DNA of 64,000 bases from Halomontanus rarus (GCF_029338335.1 NZ_CP119796.1); one strand, 5' to 3'; shown: positions 33,026 through 41,959, numbered from the stretch's first letter. The notes: generated by a model not told the origin, from the sequence alone. Program-made: numbers and translations.

Positions 33026-34273
33026 ATGGACCATGGAATCGAATCTGGCGGACGAGCGGAATCGACGGACGCACCGAGCGGGGCCGTGCCGTGGGGGTCC
33101 CGGACGGTCCAGATCGTGTTGACGAGCACGGCGCTCGCACCGCTCGGTGTGCCGCTTATCAGCCCCGCACTCCCGGTCTTTCGCGATGTGTTCGGCCTCA
33201 CCGACGCGCAGGCGAGTCTCCTGGTGAGTACGTACTTCCTCGTCGGAATCGTCCTCTCGCCGTTCATCGGCATCCTCGCCGATCGAATCGGCCGAAAGCG
33301 GGTCCTAGTCGGGGGACTGCTGGCGTTCGGCGTCCTCGGCGGTGCGATGGCGGTTGCGCCGACGTTCGAAGCCCTGCTCGCGCTACGCGTCGCGCAGGGG
33401 ACCGCAGCGGCGGCGATCTTCATCACGACCGTCACGATCGTAGGCGATACGTTCGACGGCGTCCAGCGAAACGCGGTCCTGGGCGCGAACGTCGCGGTCC
33501 TCTCGGCTACCGCCGCGCTGTTTCCCGTCCTCGGCGGGGTCCTCGCCGGAATTGCGTGGAACGCGCCGTTTCTCGCGTACCTGGCGGCAATCCCGACCGC
33601 CGCGTTCGCGCAGGTCGCGCTGGACGAACCACACCGCGTCGACGACAGAGACGGCGTTTCGTACCTCGTCGACGCCGCACGAGCGGTTCTCACGCCGGCG
33701 CTCGCGGCGCTGTTCGCCGTCGCGTTCCTCACGGAGTTCCTGCTGTTCGGCGTGATCTTCACGGCGATGCCGTTCGTCCTCGCGACGACGTTTGCCCCTG
33801 TACTGATCGGGATCGTGATCTTGGTCTCCGAGACGGCCTCGATGGTGGTCGCGCTCTCGAGTGGCCGCCTGGCGCGGTACCTATCGAACGAGTGGTTGAT
33901 CGCGACTGGATTCGCCTGCTACGCTATCGGATTCGCGGCCGCGTGGGCCGCGACCGGACTCGTCCATACGATGGGAGCGGTCGTGGTCATTGGCGTCGCC
34001 GTCGGACTCCTGATGCCGGTCGTCGACGCCGCCGTAAGCGACCGGGTCACCACTGAGTACCTGGCCGGTGCGATGAGTCTGCGCAACAGCACCACCTTCC
34101 TCGGTCGGACCGCCGGTCCGATCGCGTTCGCCGGCCTGGCAATCTCCACTGGGATCGGATACGAACCACTCCTTCTCGCCTCGAGTTGCGTCGCCGTCGT
34201 CGCGGCCGGCGTCGCCGTCGTCGCCGGACCCGTTCGCCTCGCTCGAGTGACTGCTCGCCAACCGTCGACGTGA
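33026..34273 (+). CDS. Major facilitator superfamily exporter
   Basis: A 415-residue 12-helix transporter. The motif A region is GILADRIGRKRVLVGG between TM2 and TM3, and a second-half counterpart is LSSGRLARYLSNEWL. The length and the SPALPVFRDVFGLTDAQASL start are typical of drug:H+ antiporters of the 12-TM type. Substrate unknown. The ATG at 33026 follows an AT-rich stretch (gtttattcattc) that can serve as promoter. It is divergent from, and probably regulated by, the FilR1-like regulator at 32009-32866. Confidence 0.9.
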   Translation: MDHGIESGGRAESTDAPSGAVPWGSRTVQIVLTSTALAPLGVPLISPALPVFRDVFGLTDAQASLLVSTYFLVGIVLSPFIGILADRIGRKRVLVGGLLAFGVLGGAMAVAPTFEALLALRVAQGTAAAAIFITTVTIVGDTFDGVQRNAVLGANVAVLSATAALFPVLGGVLAGIAWNAPFLAYLAAIPTAAFAQVALDEPHRVDDRDGVSYLVDAARAVLTPALAALFAVAFLTEFLLFGVIFTAMPFVLATTFAPVLIGIVILVSETASMVVALSSGRLARYLSNEWLIATGFACYAIGFAAAWAATGLVHTMGAVVVIGVAVGLLMPVVDAAVSDRVTTEYLAGAMSLRNSTTFLGRTAGPIAFAGLAISTGIGYEPLLLASSCVAVVAAGVAVVAGPVRLARVTARQPST

Positions 34274-34507
34274 GGGCGCTGCCGCGTTCTCGGCGGAAAG
34301 ACGATGGAGCACCGTCGTCGACGCGGAGTGACCTGCGGCTCGGTTCGCAGCGACGAACTCGAAACCTACAGCAAAAATCGCCGGTGGCCCGGCATCGTAT
34401 TATTGTATTCAAACGGAATCTCGGGGTATTATACGGAACTTGACAACCAAAACTAATTGTGGTGTGTTAGCGTGACCCTTACGCCCGTCGGACCCGTATT
34501 TTCTCGT

Positions 34508-34744
34508 ATGAAAGTACCTAGATTCCTCAGAGAGGCCGATCAAGGAGGAGCCGTCGTCCGAACGTACGACTACGACGACGAGAGCATTATCGTCGTCGAT
34601 CTCGGGCAGACGAGCGATATCGAGACGGACCTCGTCGGAAAGACGGCGATCGTGGTGATCGGTGATCGACAGTTCGAGTTCGAACTCCCTCCCGACGCGA
34701 GGGATATCTCGATCAAGAACGGGATTCTCACGATCTCAGAGTAA
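34508..34744 (+). CDS. Small Hsp20-like-fold protein (DUF7127-like)
   Basis: A 78-residue protein: MKVPRFLREADQGGAVVRTY, then beta-strands DESIIVVDLGQTSD, LVGKTAIVVIGDRQFEFELP and a last strand ISIKNGILTISE. This matches a minimal alpha-crystallin-like sandwich common in haloarchaea. It lacks the C-terminal I-x-I tail needed by classical small heat-shock proteins for oligomer formation. The start is the ATG at 34508, not the upstream GTG-like extension. Function unknown. Confidence 0.7.
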   Translation: MKVPRFLREADQGGAVVRTYDYDDESIIVVDLGQTSDIETDLVGKTAIVVIGDRQFEFELPPDARDISIKNGILTISE

Positions 34745-34890
34745 TATAGCGGGCTCGTCACACCGACTATCAGACGGTTTTTCTAACGGCTGATTCCGAT
34801 TTTCGGACTACGGCGCTCGAGGGCAAATTACGGATTCCAAACCACCGAGCGGTCGAACACCGACTCGAAGAAGAACGGGTTCCTGTCGGA

Positions 34891-35133
34891 CTACCTAACA
34901 TCGACGCTCCCGTCTGCCCATACTGTGACGTCCTGCCCACAAAACCGGAATTTGACGACCCCCGATCGTCGCCCGTGCTTCGACGTCGGTTCGAACAATT
35001 TATCCAACGTGGTGGGATCGATCACATCCGCTAACAGACACTCAAGGTCGGTCGGATCGACGCCGTTTTTCGCCGCGACTGCCTTGACGACGGCGAGACT
35101 CGGCGGTTTTTCTGTGGGACCGTCGCACGACAT
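34891..35133 (-). CDS. HalOD1 output-domain protein
   Basis: An 80-residue stand-alone HalOD1 domain: SLAVVKAVAAKNGVDPTDLE, VIDPTTLDKLFEPT, GVVKFRFCGQDVTVWADG. HalOD1 is a haloarchaeal signal-output domain, often linked to two-component or regulatory proteins; its partner is unknown. I chose the ATG at 35133 (MSCDGPTEKPP). It begins 5 nt after the stop of the upstream DUF7344 gene, so the two form an operon. Confidence 0.85.
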   Translation of the reverse strand: MSCDGPTEKPPSLAVVKAVAAKNGVDPTDLECLLADVIDPTTLDKLFEPTSKHGRRSGVVKFRFCGQDVTVWADGSVDVR

Positions 35134-35138
35134 ACGCA

Positions 35139-35537
35139 CTAGTTCCGGTGGTTCTCGACCGTCTCCGACAGCGCCGACACGTCGAAGATCCCGGTCGGGT
35201 CCGGTAACGCTTGGGAGAGAAGATCCAGAATAGGGGTGACCGTAACGTTCTCTTCGACTCGATCCCACTCGACGACTCCCGATTGGGAAAGCATCGGCAG
35301 ATGAACGTGCTGCAGCTCGAGGAACGCTTCGTATTGCTGGTCGGCAGTCACGTCTTCGCTTGGAATCCCGCGTTCGAGTGCAGCGATCTCGGCGGCTAAC
35401 CGGAAAACTGACACTCGATCACGGCGAGTGAGGAGATACTGAAGCGCGTTTCGACGGGACGCGTCGGCCAAAATTACGTAAACCGTGTCGAGGAATTCGG
35501 GACTTTCCAGTCGGTCGACACTGAGTCGTTCAACCAT
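35139..35537 (-). CDS. DUF7344 winged-helix protein
   Basis: A 132-residue haloarchaeal wHTH-like protein: LDTVYVILADASRRNALQYL as first helices, LELQHVHLPMLSQSGVVEWD as the recognition/wing area. The pattern [ADASRR-x-x-x-L-x-Y-L] is characteristic of DUF7344. Probable DNA-binding regulator. It is followed at once by HalOD1, a common haloarchaeal pairing. A second DUF7344 gene is at 53796-54140. Confidence 0.82.
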   Translation of the reverse strand: MVERLSVDRLESPEFLDTVYVILADASRRNALQYLLTRRDRVSVFRLAAEIAALERGIPSEDVTADQQYEAFLELQHVHLPMLSQSGVVEWDRVEENVTVTPILDLLSQALPDPTGIFDVSALSETVENHRN

Positions 35538-35933
35538 ACTCGGTAATGGAGTAGAACTGCGAAAGCGTTCGCGCCGTACTACTCATGACCTTTATCTTCG
35601 TAGTACTGCTTGTCCTGGATATCGGGCATTGTTGAAACCCTCAAGGGGTGATAGATTTCAACAAATGTGCTTAGAACGCGCATTTAGCAACAGCACTACT
35701 CCGGGGCGGCGGGACTAGAGCGGTGACTCTAACCCCGAAAGAGACGTAGTTACTACACGAGGTGCGCCTTGCCCACTGACCTCAGGGATCGGTGGAGCAA
35801 GAGATGTGAATTGGTAGGCAACTATAAGCCACCAGCACTCCCTTATAAGAACGTACACGCGAACGAGCGTCCTTGAGACTGTTTTGTCTTTTCCCCAAGG
35901 CCACCCGGCAGGCGAGTGTCAGGAGGAACACCC

Positions 35934-36000
35934 ATGAAACAGACGACAACATCGGTAGACAGTGAAAGGATCGACGAGCTCGAGACGGAGTTCCGGGCGA
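35934..36000 (+). pseudogene. 5' end of an interrupted gene
   Basis: A good Shine-Dalgarno (aggagg at 35920-35925) precedes ATG and MKQTTTSVDSERIDELETEF followed by RASE; the frame then enters the antisense of the transposase remnant. It appears to be the start of a host or cargo gene cut by the insertion. The rest is not seen nearby. Confidence 0.4.
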
Positions 36001-36305
36001 GCGAGACGTTTAGTAACACTCGCCAGACAGCCATTTCCAGGCGGTCGAAGGCTTTGCAGAGCGTCGGAGGTCGGGGATTGACTCAAGGCCGAGGGCCTCA
36101 CGGATGCGGGGCATTTCAATGAGTTCGTCAACGAGGTCACGGTATGTGATCGTCCTCTTCACTTTCAGACAGAGCAGGACGAGTGTTGGCGGAGTGTGAA
36201 GCGCTGCCGAGAATAGTGTGTCGAGAACCTTGGAACGGCACGGCGAGCCAATACGACAGCACGTTCAACGAATCGAAGGTGGTGTGACTTCGGAAGGAAA
36301 TCCAT
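35998..36305 (-). pseudogene. IS5-type transposase fragment with frameshifts
   Basis: From the complementary ATG at 36305: MDFLPKSHHLRFVERAVVLA, RRAVPRFSTHYSRQRFTLRQ. A shift leads to PTLVLLCLKVKRTITYRDLV, DELIEMPRIREALGLESIPD, and a second shift to PPTLCKAFDRLEMAVWRVLL, NVSLA. These blocks match in order the N-terminal third of haloarchaeal IS5-group transposases. The catalytic DDE region is absent. Inactive. Confidence 0.75.
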
Positions 36306-36365
36306 CTCTCCTCCGCTACTCACTCGTTGTGTTTCTCAGCAAGGGTTTCAACAGGGCCGGATATC

Positions 36366-36626
36366 GGTATTACGGGTTCCCACTCCCGGATTGAAGCAAC
36401 GCAGCGCGAAAGACTTTGTCCGCTCCTCAACGGACTCGTTCTTTCGGCGATAATAGTCATAGGAGGGATACGCGTCAATAGGTAATAGACCCTCTCACTC
36501 GTCAAAACGATCGACTCGCGTTCGTGCTCGGTTATCTCCTTCGATTGATCCGGGACGACAGCTCTCCATGCCGACGAGATAAAACGGCTCACTGCTAGTT
36601 TATTTTGTTGTAAGCCGTCTATACGT
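36366..36626. other. Intergenic region
   Basis: Between the IS remnant and the cupin gene there is no recognisable gene. The stretch from 36590 (ctgctagtttattttgttgtaag) is AT-rich and gives a likely TATA-like box (tttatttt) about 25-30 nt before the cupin start. Confidence 0.4.
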
Positions 36627-37121
36627 ATGATGAGTTCACAAACCACATCCAGTGATAAGTACAACATCGATCTCGGTAAACTGGGCGCGAAACTGGAGAT
36701 CGCTCGGACTGAAAACGAGGCGGACGTCGCCATCGTCGAACATACGCTTCCGCCGCACACGCTCGCCGCCCCGCTGCACCGACACAGCCGCGAGGACGAG
36801 ATTTCTTACGTACTGGATGGTGAGATGACCGTGCTCGCTGGCGACGAAATCTGGACCGTCCCCACGGACGAGGCCACCGTCAAGGGTCGGAACGTCTGGC
36901 ACACCTTCTGGAACGCGGCCGACGAACCGCTCCGGTTCCTCGAGATCATCGCGCCGGGCAAATTCTCGGAGTTCTTTGCGGAGATCGCGCACGTTTACCC
37001 GGTCGATCCCGCGAACGAAGAGGCGCTCGCTCGCTTCGAGGAAATCTGCGAGCGGTACGGCTTCGAGGCCGACCTCGAGAGCGTTCCGACGCTCTGCGAG
37101 GAACACGGTCTCCAGATATAG
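36627..37121 (+). CDS. Cupin-domain protein
   Basis: A 164-residue small beta-barrel protein. Cupin motif 1 is PLHRHSREDEISYVLDGEMT (H-x-H...E with the metal-ligand set). Motif 2 includes VKGRNVWHTFWNAADEPLRF, with the His ligand. A helical tail (EEALARFEEICERYGFEADL) follows. A metal ion is probably bound; cupins range from dioxygenases to isomerases and sensors, so the reaction is open. Start ATGATG at 36627; the second Met is also possible. It follows the IS remnant and lies in the accessory segment. Confidence 0.85.
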   Translation: MMSSQTTSSDKYNIDLGKLGAKLEIARTENEADVAIVEHTLPPHTLAAPLHRHSREDEISYVLDGEMTVLAGDEIWTVPTDEATVKGRNVWHTFWNAADEPLRFLEIIAPGKFSEFFAEIAHVYPVDPANEEALARFEEICERYGFEADLESVPTLCEEHGLQI

Positions 37122-37478
37122 GAGGATCATCGACCGGTCGACTTCCGAGGACCCTTGCTGTATCTGGCCTCTGTAGTCGGCCACGACTCCGAGCCATCGT
37201 ACAATGACAATAGACCACACGCATTGGAACAACACAAACGTACGCGAACCCTATAATCCGCACCGTGTTTTGTCCGAATCGAAGTTTCTTACGAAATTTC
37301 CGAGGTTAATTACGTGGCCTCGGCACTCATAGGGCTCGTCATCGCCGGGTGCCGAGTCCGGCTCTGAGCGGGAGATTCGTCATCGGCCACTCGAGCCTAC
37401 ACGCCTCCCTCCAAAGACCCTTTCTCACTTCGCCCACTCGGACCACCCCTTTACGCACCTCGAGCGCCTCGTATACGT
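37122..37478. other. Intergenic region with direct repeat copy
   Basis: Holds the exact repeat tggcctcggcactcata (37315-37331, the right partner of 27630-27646) and a poorly conserved stretch after it. No gene is apparent. Confidence 0.45.
37315..37331. repeat. Direct repeat TGGCCTCGGCACTCATA, right copy
   Basis: Identical over 17 bp to 27630-27646, in the same orientation. It lies just outside the last accessory gene (cupin), before a return to ordinary haloarchaeal genes. Confidence 0.6.
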
Positions 37479-37985
37479 ATGCCACACCACGTTTCGAAAT
37501 CCAAACTCGTCGACGTCTTCCTCCGTGATCTCCGCCGACTGATCATCTCGGCGAGAGGCCGCTTTTTCACCCGGCCGAAGCCGGCGGAAGCCGCACTGGT
37601 AGTCGACCTCGAGCCCGACGAGGTGGAGTCGATCCTCGGGGGCGAACACTTCGCGCCCAACTGGGACATGTCCTTCGCGTACTTCGGCGAGGTGCTCAAC
37701 CTCCGGCGGGTCGAGTACGTGGCCGATCACCCCGACTACCGCTGGTGGCAGGTCCACGTCCGCGGCTACCACCATCCCGCAGGCCTCGAGCTGACGGCCC
37801 ACTTCGAGACCGATCCCAGCGAGTCGCCGGACGCCCACGTCGACCGCGTCGGGATCGACATCGACCGCGGCCTCGAGGAACTCCGGACCGTCCTCGAGGA
37901 AAACGGCGTCGAGTACGAGGAGTTCGGACCGTACGAGACGAGGGTCTCGAGCGTGAGAGAAGAAGCGAGCGAAAATCGGGCGTGA
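37479..37985 (+). CDS. Haloarchaeal protein of unknown function
   Basis: A 168-residue soluble protein. It begins MPHHVSKSKLVDVFLRDLRR, then LGGEHFAPNWDMSFAYFGEV, YRWWQVHVRGYHHPAGLELT and a helical C-terminus (GLEELRTVLEENGVEYEEFG). The His/Trp-rich middle (WWQVHVRGYHHPAG) could bind metal or ligand, but I see no known motif. It stands alone and is convergent with the DUF2391 gene. Confidence 0.72.
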   Translation: MPHHVSKSKLVDVFLRDLRRLIISARGRFFTRPKPAEAALVVDLEPDEVESILGGEHFAPNWDMSFAYFGEVLNLRRVEYVADHPDYRWWQVHVRGYHHPAGLELTAHFETDPSESPDAHVDRVGIDIDRGLEELRTVLEENGVEYEEFGPYETRVSSVREEASENRA

Positions 37986-38107
37986 GTGCCGGCGCGTCGA
38001 CCGTCCTCGAGTTCGTGGGGTCTGGTATCCGAACGCTCTCGAGTCCGCAGGACGAGGGCATCCGTGTATCCGCAACTCTCGAGACGCAAAGACAGCGACG
38101 AGCGCAC

Positions 38108-38548
38108 TCAGAACACGCTGTCGGCCGTCGCGGCACCGACGACGCTGAAGACGGCGCCGACGCTGATCGCCTTGAACGTCGTCGCGACGAGCTTGCCGGT
38201 ACTGGCATCCTCGAGGAAGGTCTCCGGGGCGCCGAAGACGACCGCGAGGATGGTAACCGAGCCGAAGGAGACCAGCATCAGCGAGACGAACCGGACCGGG
38301 ATGCCGACGACCTCGTGTTCGACGTCTGGGTCCCGTGCCGTATCGGCCTTGTAGAGCGTCGCGTAGCCGATTCCGGCGACGATACCGACGGTGAGAAGCG
38401 TCTGCAAGAGGTTCATGTTCTCCGCGAGACTCCACACTTCCTCGGTGACGACGAAGGGGCCGGCGAGCAGGAAGCCGCCGACGAGCTGCTGGGCCGAGTC
38501 GGCGAGTCGAAACTGCGGCCGGCGAGGGCGAGGGGGACGGAGGTTCAT
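38108..38548 (-). CDS. DUF2391 integral membrane protein
   Basis: A 146-residue protein with four helices: QQLVGGFLLAGPFVVTEEVW, LLQTLLTVGIVAGIGYATLY, FVSLMLVSFGSVTILAVVFG, ATTFKAISVGAVFSVVGAAT. The GGFLLAGPF-VTEEVW start is typical of the DUF2391/TIGR02587 family. Function unknown. A (CACTCA)n simple repeat lies upstream at about 38757-38782. Confidence 0.82.
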   Translation of the reverse strand: MNLRPPRPRRPQFRLADSAQQLVGGFLLAGPFVVTEEVWSLAENMNLLQTLLTVGIVAGIGYATLYKADTARDPDVEHEVVGIPVRFVSLMLVSFGSVTILAVVFGAPETFLEDASTGKLVATTFKAISVGAVFSVVGAATADSVF

Positions 38549-38891
38549 CGATACAGGTGACCGTACTCGGCGGCGGACAAAACAGTACGTGATCCGGAAC
38601 GGCAGGCGGATCGAGGCGAGTCCGATCGCCCGCGTCGGTTCGACGATCCGGCCGCTCGACTCGAGGCAATCGACACGCCTGACTCGAGTCCGATCGCTCG
38701 AGGGTGGTTTCGGATTCGGGACTCGAGTTCGCGTTCTTCTTCTCGCCCATACACAGACTCACACTCACACTCACACTCACGGGCATGTGCACACGCTCTC
38801 ACAGCCGGACTCGTACCCCAAAACCGACGGCGGCGGACGACGATAGCGACACTGAAGGCCCGTGGAAGAGTTCACACGCTCGAGCGCACAG

Positions 38892-39608
38892 ATGGTGAGC
38901 CCGCACACCGACGCGGAGACGACCGACGCGGCCCGTCGGCAGACCGCGCCCGACGTCAGTTTCGTCGTCCCCGCGTACGACGAACGCGAGTACCTCCGCG
39001 GGACCCTCGCTAGCATCGAGGCCCTCGATACCGCCTACGAGTACGAGACGATCGTCGTCGACGGCGGTTCGACCGACGGCACGCGGGCGATCGCCGCGGA
39101 GTACGACGTCCGCCTCCTCGAGCAGGCGGGTACCGGAATCGGCGCCGCTCGCCACCAAGGGGCGCTCGCGGCCGACGGCGAGTGGCTGGCGTTCGTCGAC
39201 GCCGACACCGAACTGCGGGCGAACTACCTGACTCGACTGCTGGGATTCCTCGAGGCCGAGGGACTCGCGGCCGCCTCCTCGCGGTGTCGGATCACCGGCC
39301 CCCTGCGAGCGAAACTGATGGAGGCGACGATCAACTACGTCTTCCCCCGCCTCGAGTACCCGATCCTCCCGGGGTTCAACGTCGTGATCCACCGCGAAGC
39401 ATACGAGCGAGCGGGTGGCTTCCCCAACGTCCCCAACGAGGATACGGCGTTCAGCCGGGCGCTCGCTCGCGAGTACGGCCTTCCGACGGGCTACTGTCCG
39501 GCGGTGCTGGTCGAGAGCTCCGGGCGGCGAATCGCCGACTGCGGCCTGACGGGGACGCTCTGGCACTACGCTCGCCTCGACGTGGGGCGCGTTCGGTCGG
39601 GGTACTGA
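38892..39608 (+). CDS. Family 2 glycosyltransferase
   Basis: A 238-residue GT-A fold enzyme: VSFVVPAYDEREYLRGTLAS at the nucleotide-sugar strand, VVDGGSTDGTRAI, then FVDADTELRANYLTRL with the metal-binding DxD (DAD), and NEDTAFSRALAREYGLPTGY as the acceptor-side ED motif. It transfers a sugar from an activated donor, probably at the cytoplasmic face of the membrane. The donor and acceptor are unknown. I take the ATG at 38892; a GTG 10 codons earlier is possible. No other glycan genes are nearby. Confidence 0.9.
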   Translation: MVSPHTDAETTDAARRQTAPDVSFVVPAYDEREYLRGTLASIEALDTAYEYETIVVDGGSTDGTRAIAAEYDVRLLEQAGTGIGAARHQGALAADGEWLAFVDADTELRANYLTRLLGFLEAEGLAAASSRCRITGPLRAKLMEATINYVFPRLEYPILPGFNVVIHREAYERAGGFPNVPNEDTAFSRALAREYGLPTGYCPAVLVESSGRRIADCGLTGTLWHYARLDVGRVRSGY

Positions 39609-39756
39609 CGCGGATCCTCTCGATCGCCACGAACGCTCGAGACTCGAGACTCGGGACTCGGGACTCGAGCGAGGTCTCGAATCCACTCGAACCCGGACCC
39701 GGATCGCTGCGACACGAGCGTACTTGTGCGTCCGCCACGGACGTCATAGTCAGATC

Positions 39757-40536
39757 ATGCACGCGCCCACACTCACACTGCCACCGGTCGGACTCGGAAC
39801 GATGGGAATCGACGATCCGGACGTCGTCGCGACCGCACTCGAGGTCGGCTACCGACACCTCGATACGGCCCAGATCTACGACAACGAGAGCGTCGTCGGC
39901 GAGGGACTCGCCCGGAGCGACCGTCCCCGCGAGGAGCTTACCGTCGCGACGAAGGTGTGGGCCGACAGCCTCGAACCTGACGCCGTCCGCGAGACCACCG
40001 CGGAGAGCCTCGAGCGGCTGGGACTCGAGACGGTCGACTTGCTGTACGTCCACCGGCCGATCGAGACCTACGAGCCCGAGCGGACCCTGCCGGCGTTCGA
40101 CGAGCTCCGAAAGAAGGGCACCATCGATCACGTCGGGCTGAGCAACTTCTCGGTCGCGGAACTCAAGGCCGCCCGGGAGATCCTCGAGTCGCCGATCGCG
40201 GCCCACCAGGTCGAGTACCATCCGCTCTTCCAGCCGACGGAGCTCCTCGAGCACGCCCGGGAACACGACTACCAGCTCGTGGCGTACTCGCCACTGGCCG
40301 CCGGCCGGCTCGAGGAGGTCGACGCGGTGGTCGCGGTCGCCCAGAAACACGACACGTCGCCCGAGGCGGTCAGCCTCGCTTGGCTCTGTGCGAAGGACAA
40401 CCTCGTGACGATCCCGAAAGCCAGCAGCCGGGCCCACCTCGAGGCGAACCTCGCGGCGCTCGAACTGGATCTCGACGCCGAGGATCGCGAGCGGATCGAC
40501 GGGATCGAGCGGGAGGTCGAGATCTTCCCTGAGTAG
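39757..40536 (+). CDS. Aldo/keto reductase
   Basis: A 259-residue AKR. Tetrad residues are visible: Asp and Tyr in YRHLDTAQIYDNESVVGEGL, Lys in ELTVATKVWAD, and His in DLLYVHRPIETYEPE. The C-terminal NADP-binding segment is LVTIPKASSRAHLEANL. It reduces an aldehyde or ketone with NADPH; the size and DKGR-like features suggest the 2,5-diketogluconate reductase/prostaglandin-F-synthase-like group. ATG at 39757 (MHAPTLTLPPVGLG). Confidence 0.92.
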   Translation: MHAPTLTLPPVGLGTMGIDDPDVVATALEVGYRHLDTAQIYDNESVVGEGLARSDRPREELTVATKVWADSLEPDAVRETTAESLERLGLETVDLLYVHRPIETYEPERTLPAFDELRKKGTIDHVGLSNFSVAELKAAREILESPIAAHQVEYHPLFQPTELLEHAREHDYQLVAYSPLAAGRLEEVDAVVAVAQKHDTSPEAVSLAWLCAKDNLVTIPKASSRAHLEANLAALELDLDAEDRERIDGIEREVEIFPE

Positions 40537-40554
40537 CGCTCCGACGACCCGCCG

Positions 40555-41808
40555 TCATTCGCCCGGTCTCGGCTCCCGAAATCCGGGATGGGTCTCGAGC
40601 TGTCGAACTCGTCGCATCCGCGCCCGGAGATCGTCGGCACTGCCCGGGACGTCCAGCTCCCCGGGATCGGCATCGACCGCGGAGTCGGCTCCCTCGGCGT
40701 CGACCGACGCGGAGTCGAGCGCACCGTCGGCCGCGAGATCCTCGAGCGACCGCGGGTACCGTCGAAGCTCCTCGTGGATCGCGAGCCCCGCTTTCGCGCC
40801 GTCGCCGATCGCGATCGTCGTCTGGTTCTGGCCGTGGGTGACGTCGCCGACGGCGTAGACGCCGTCGACGCTCGTCTCGAAGTCGTCGTCGACCTCGAGT
40901 GCTCCCTCGTCGGTACACTCACAACCGATGTCGGTCGCGAGGCCGGTGTTGTACTCCATGCCGTACATCGCGAAGCCGCCGAGGTAGTCGCGTTCGGTGC
41001 CGTCGGCGAACTCGAAGCCGCCGAGCCAGGGCTCGTCCTCGCGACCGGCGCGGCCGCTGTCACGACCGCTCTCGTCGTCGGGGTAGGTGGAGACGACGGC
41101 CAGTTCGATTCGGTCGACGGGATGGGCGCGCACTTGCGCATCGGTTTCTGCGTCCCACTCGGGATCGTGGCCGTCGAGCAGGAGGTCGACGTCGTCGGTG
41201 AAGTTGCACATCGTCATCGCCACGTGGGCCGCGCTCTCGTCGTGACCGAGGACGAACACCGAGCCGTCCCCGAGGGTGTAGGCGTCGCAGTGGAGACAGT
41301 AGTGGAGCCCGCGGCCCGTGAACTGCTGGAGGCCGGGGACCTCGGGGCCGCGATCGGCGAAGCCGGTCGCGAAGACGACGCGGTCGGCGAGGACGGTGGC
41401 GTGGGCGGCCTTGAGGCGGAAGCGGCCTTCGTTTTCGTTTTCGTTTTCGTTCTCGCTTCCGTTCTCGTTCTCCGTTTCGACCCCAGCTCCGTCCCCGTCC
41501 TCGGTCTCCGCGTTCTCACTTTCACCCCCACCGCCGACGCGTCGCACCGAATCCACGGCATCCGGATAGAAGTCGGCCCCGTAGGACTCGAGTTGCCGAA
41601 CGCCGTGTTCGGCCAACTGCGCGCCGGAGACGTCCTCGGAGACGCCCAGCAGGTTGTGGACGTGGGTGACCGCCGCGTGGCGACCACCCTCCTTCTCGAA
41701 GACTGCGGTTCGGTGGCCGAGTCGCGTCGTGTACAGCGCGGTCGTCAGCCCCGCGGGGCCGCCGCCCACGACGACGACCTCGTAGGTCGGGTGCTCGAGT
41801 TCGGTCAT
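40555..41808 (-). CDS. Thioredoxin-reductase-like FAD/NAD(P) oxidoreductase with repeat insert
   Basis: A 417-residue flavoprotein. The FAD motif is VVVVGGGPAGLTTALYTTRL (residues 10-30), a redox-active-type CxxC occurs in LHYCLHCDAYTLGDGSVFVL, and the C-terminal FAD motif is VDGVYAVGDVTHGQNQ. Between the two FAD halves, residues about 95-130 are an Asn/Glu/Gly-rich insert (ENENGSENENENENEG) encoded by a hexamer repeat. A further acidic tail (355-400) follows. It resembles TrxR but with CLHC in place of the usual CATC. Electron partner unknown. Confidence 0.82.
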   Translation of the reverse strand: MTELEHPTYEVVVVGGGPAGLTTALYTTRLGHRTAVFEKEGGRHAAVTHVHNLLGVSEDVSGAQLAEHGVRQLESYGADFYPDAVDSVRRVGGGGESENAETEDGDGAGVETENENGSENENENENEGRFRLKAAHATVLADRVVFATGFADRGPEVPGLQQFTGRGLHYCLHCDAYTLGDGSVFVLGHDESAAHVAMTMCNFTDDVDLLLDGHDPEWDAETDAQVRAHPVDRIELAVVSTYPDDESGRDSGRAGREDEPWLGGFEFADGTERDYLGGFAMYGMEYNTGLATDIGCECTDEGALEVDDDFETSVDGVYAVGDVTHGQNQTTIAIGDGAKAGLAIHEELRRYPRSLEDLAADGALDSASVDAEGADSAVDADPGELDVPGSADDLRARMRRVRQLETHPGFREPRPGE

Positions 41809-41959
41809 GACGGTCGGTTCGAGCCGCGGATGGTTGTACCTCCGCGCGGGGAGTGCAAGCCGCCGTCTCTGAGCGGGGACTCGAGACGAATCGCGACGGT
41901 CTACCGCAGGATAGCGGGGAAAAGGAGCGCCAGCGTGCCGTGGAACCCCACCACTGCGG

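Larger units (their letters stand above)
35618..36365 (-). mobile_element. Decayed IS5-family-type insertion sequence
   Basis: Bounded by inverted repeats of 24 bp with 21 identities: GATATCGGGCATTGTTGAAA (35618 onward) and, on the complement, GATATCCGGCCCTGTTGAAA (from 36365), both continuing CCCT. Inside are an N-terminal transposase fragment with two frameshifts (35998-36305), a foreign gene start (35934) and about 290 nt without coding sense. The second half of the transposase is missing, so the element is rearranged, or the two ends come from two insertions. Confidence 0.62.

Noticed and set aside
38757..38782. cactcacactcacactcac tract as a CRISPR-like or origin repeat
   Set aside because: A 6-nt tandem repeat without spacers; it is a plain microsatellite.
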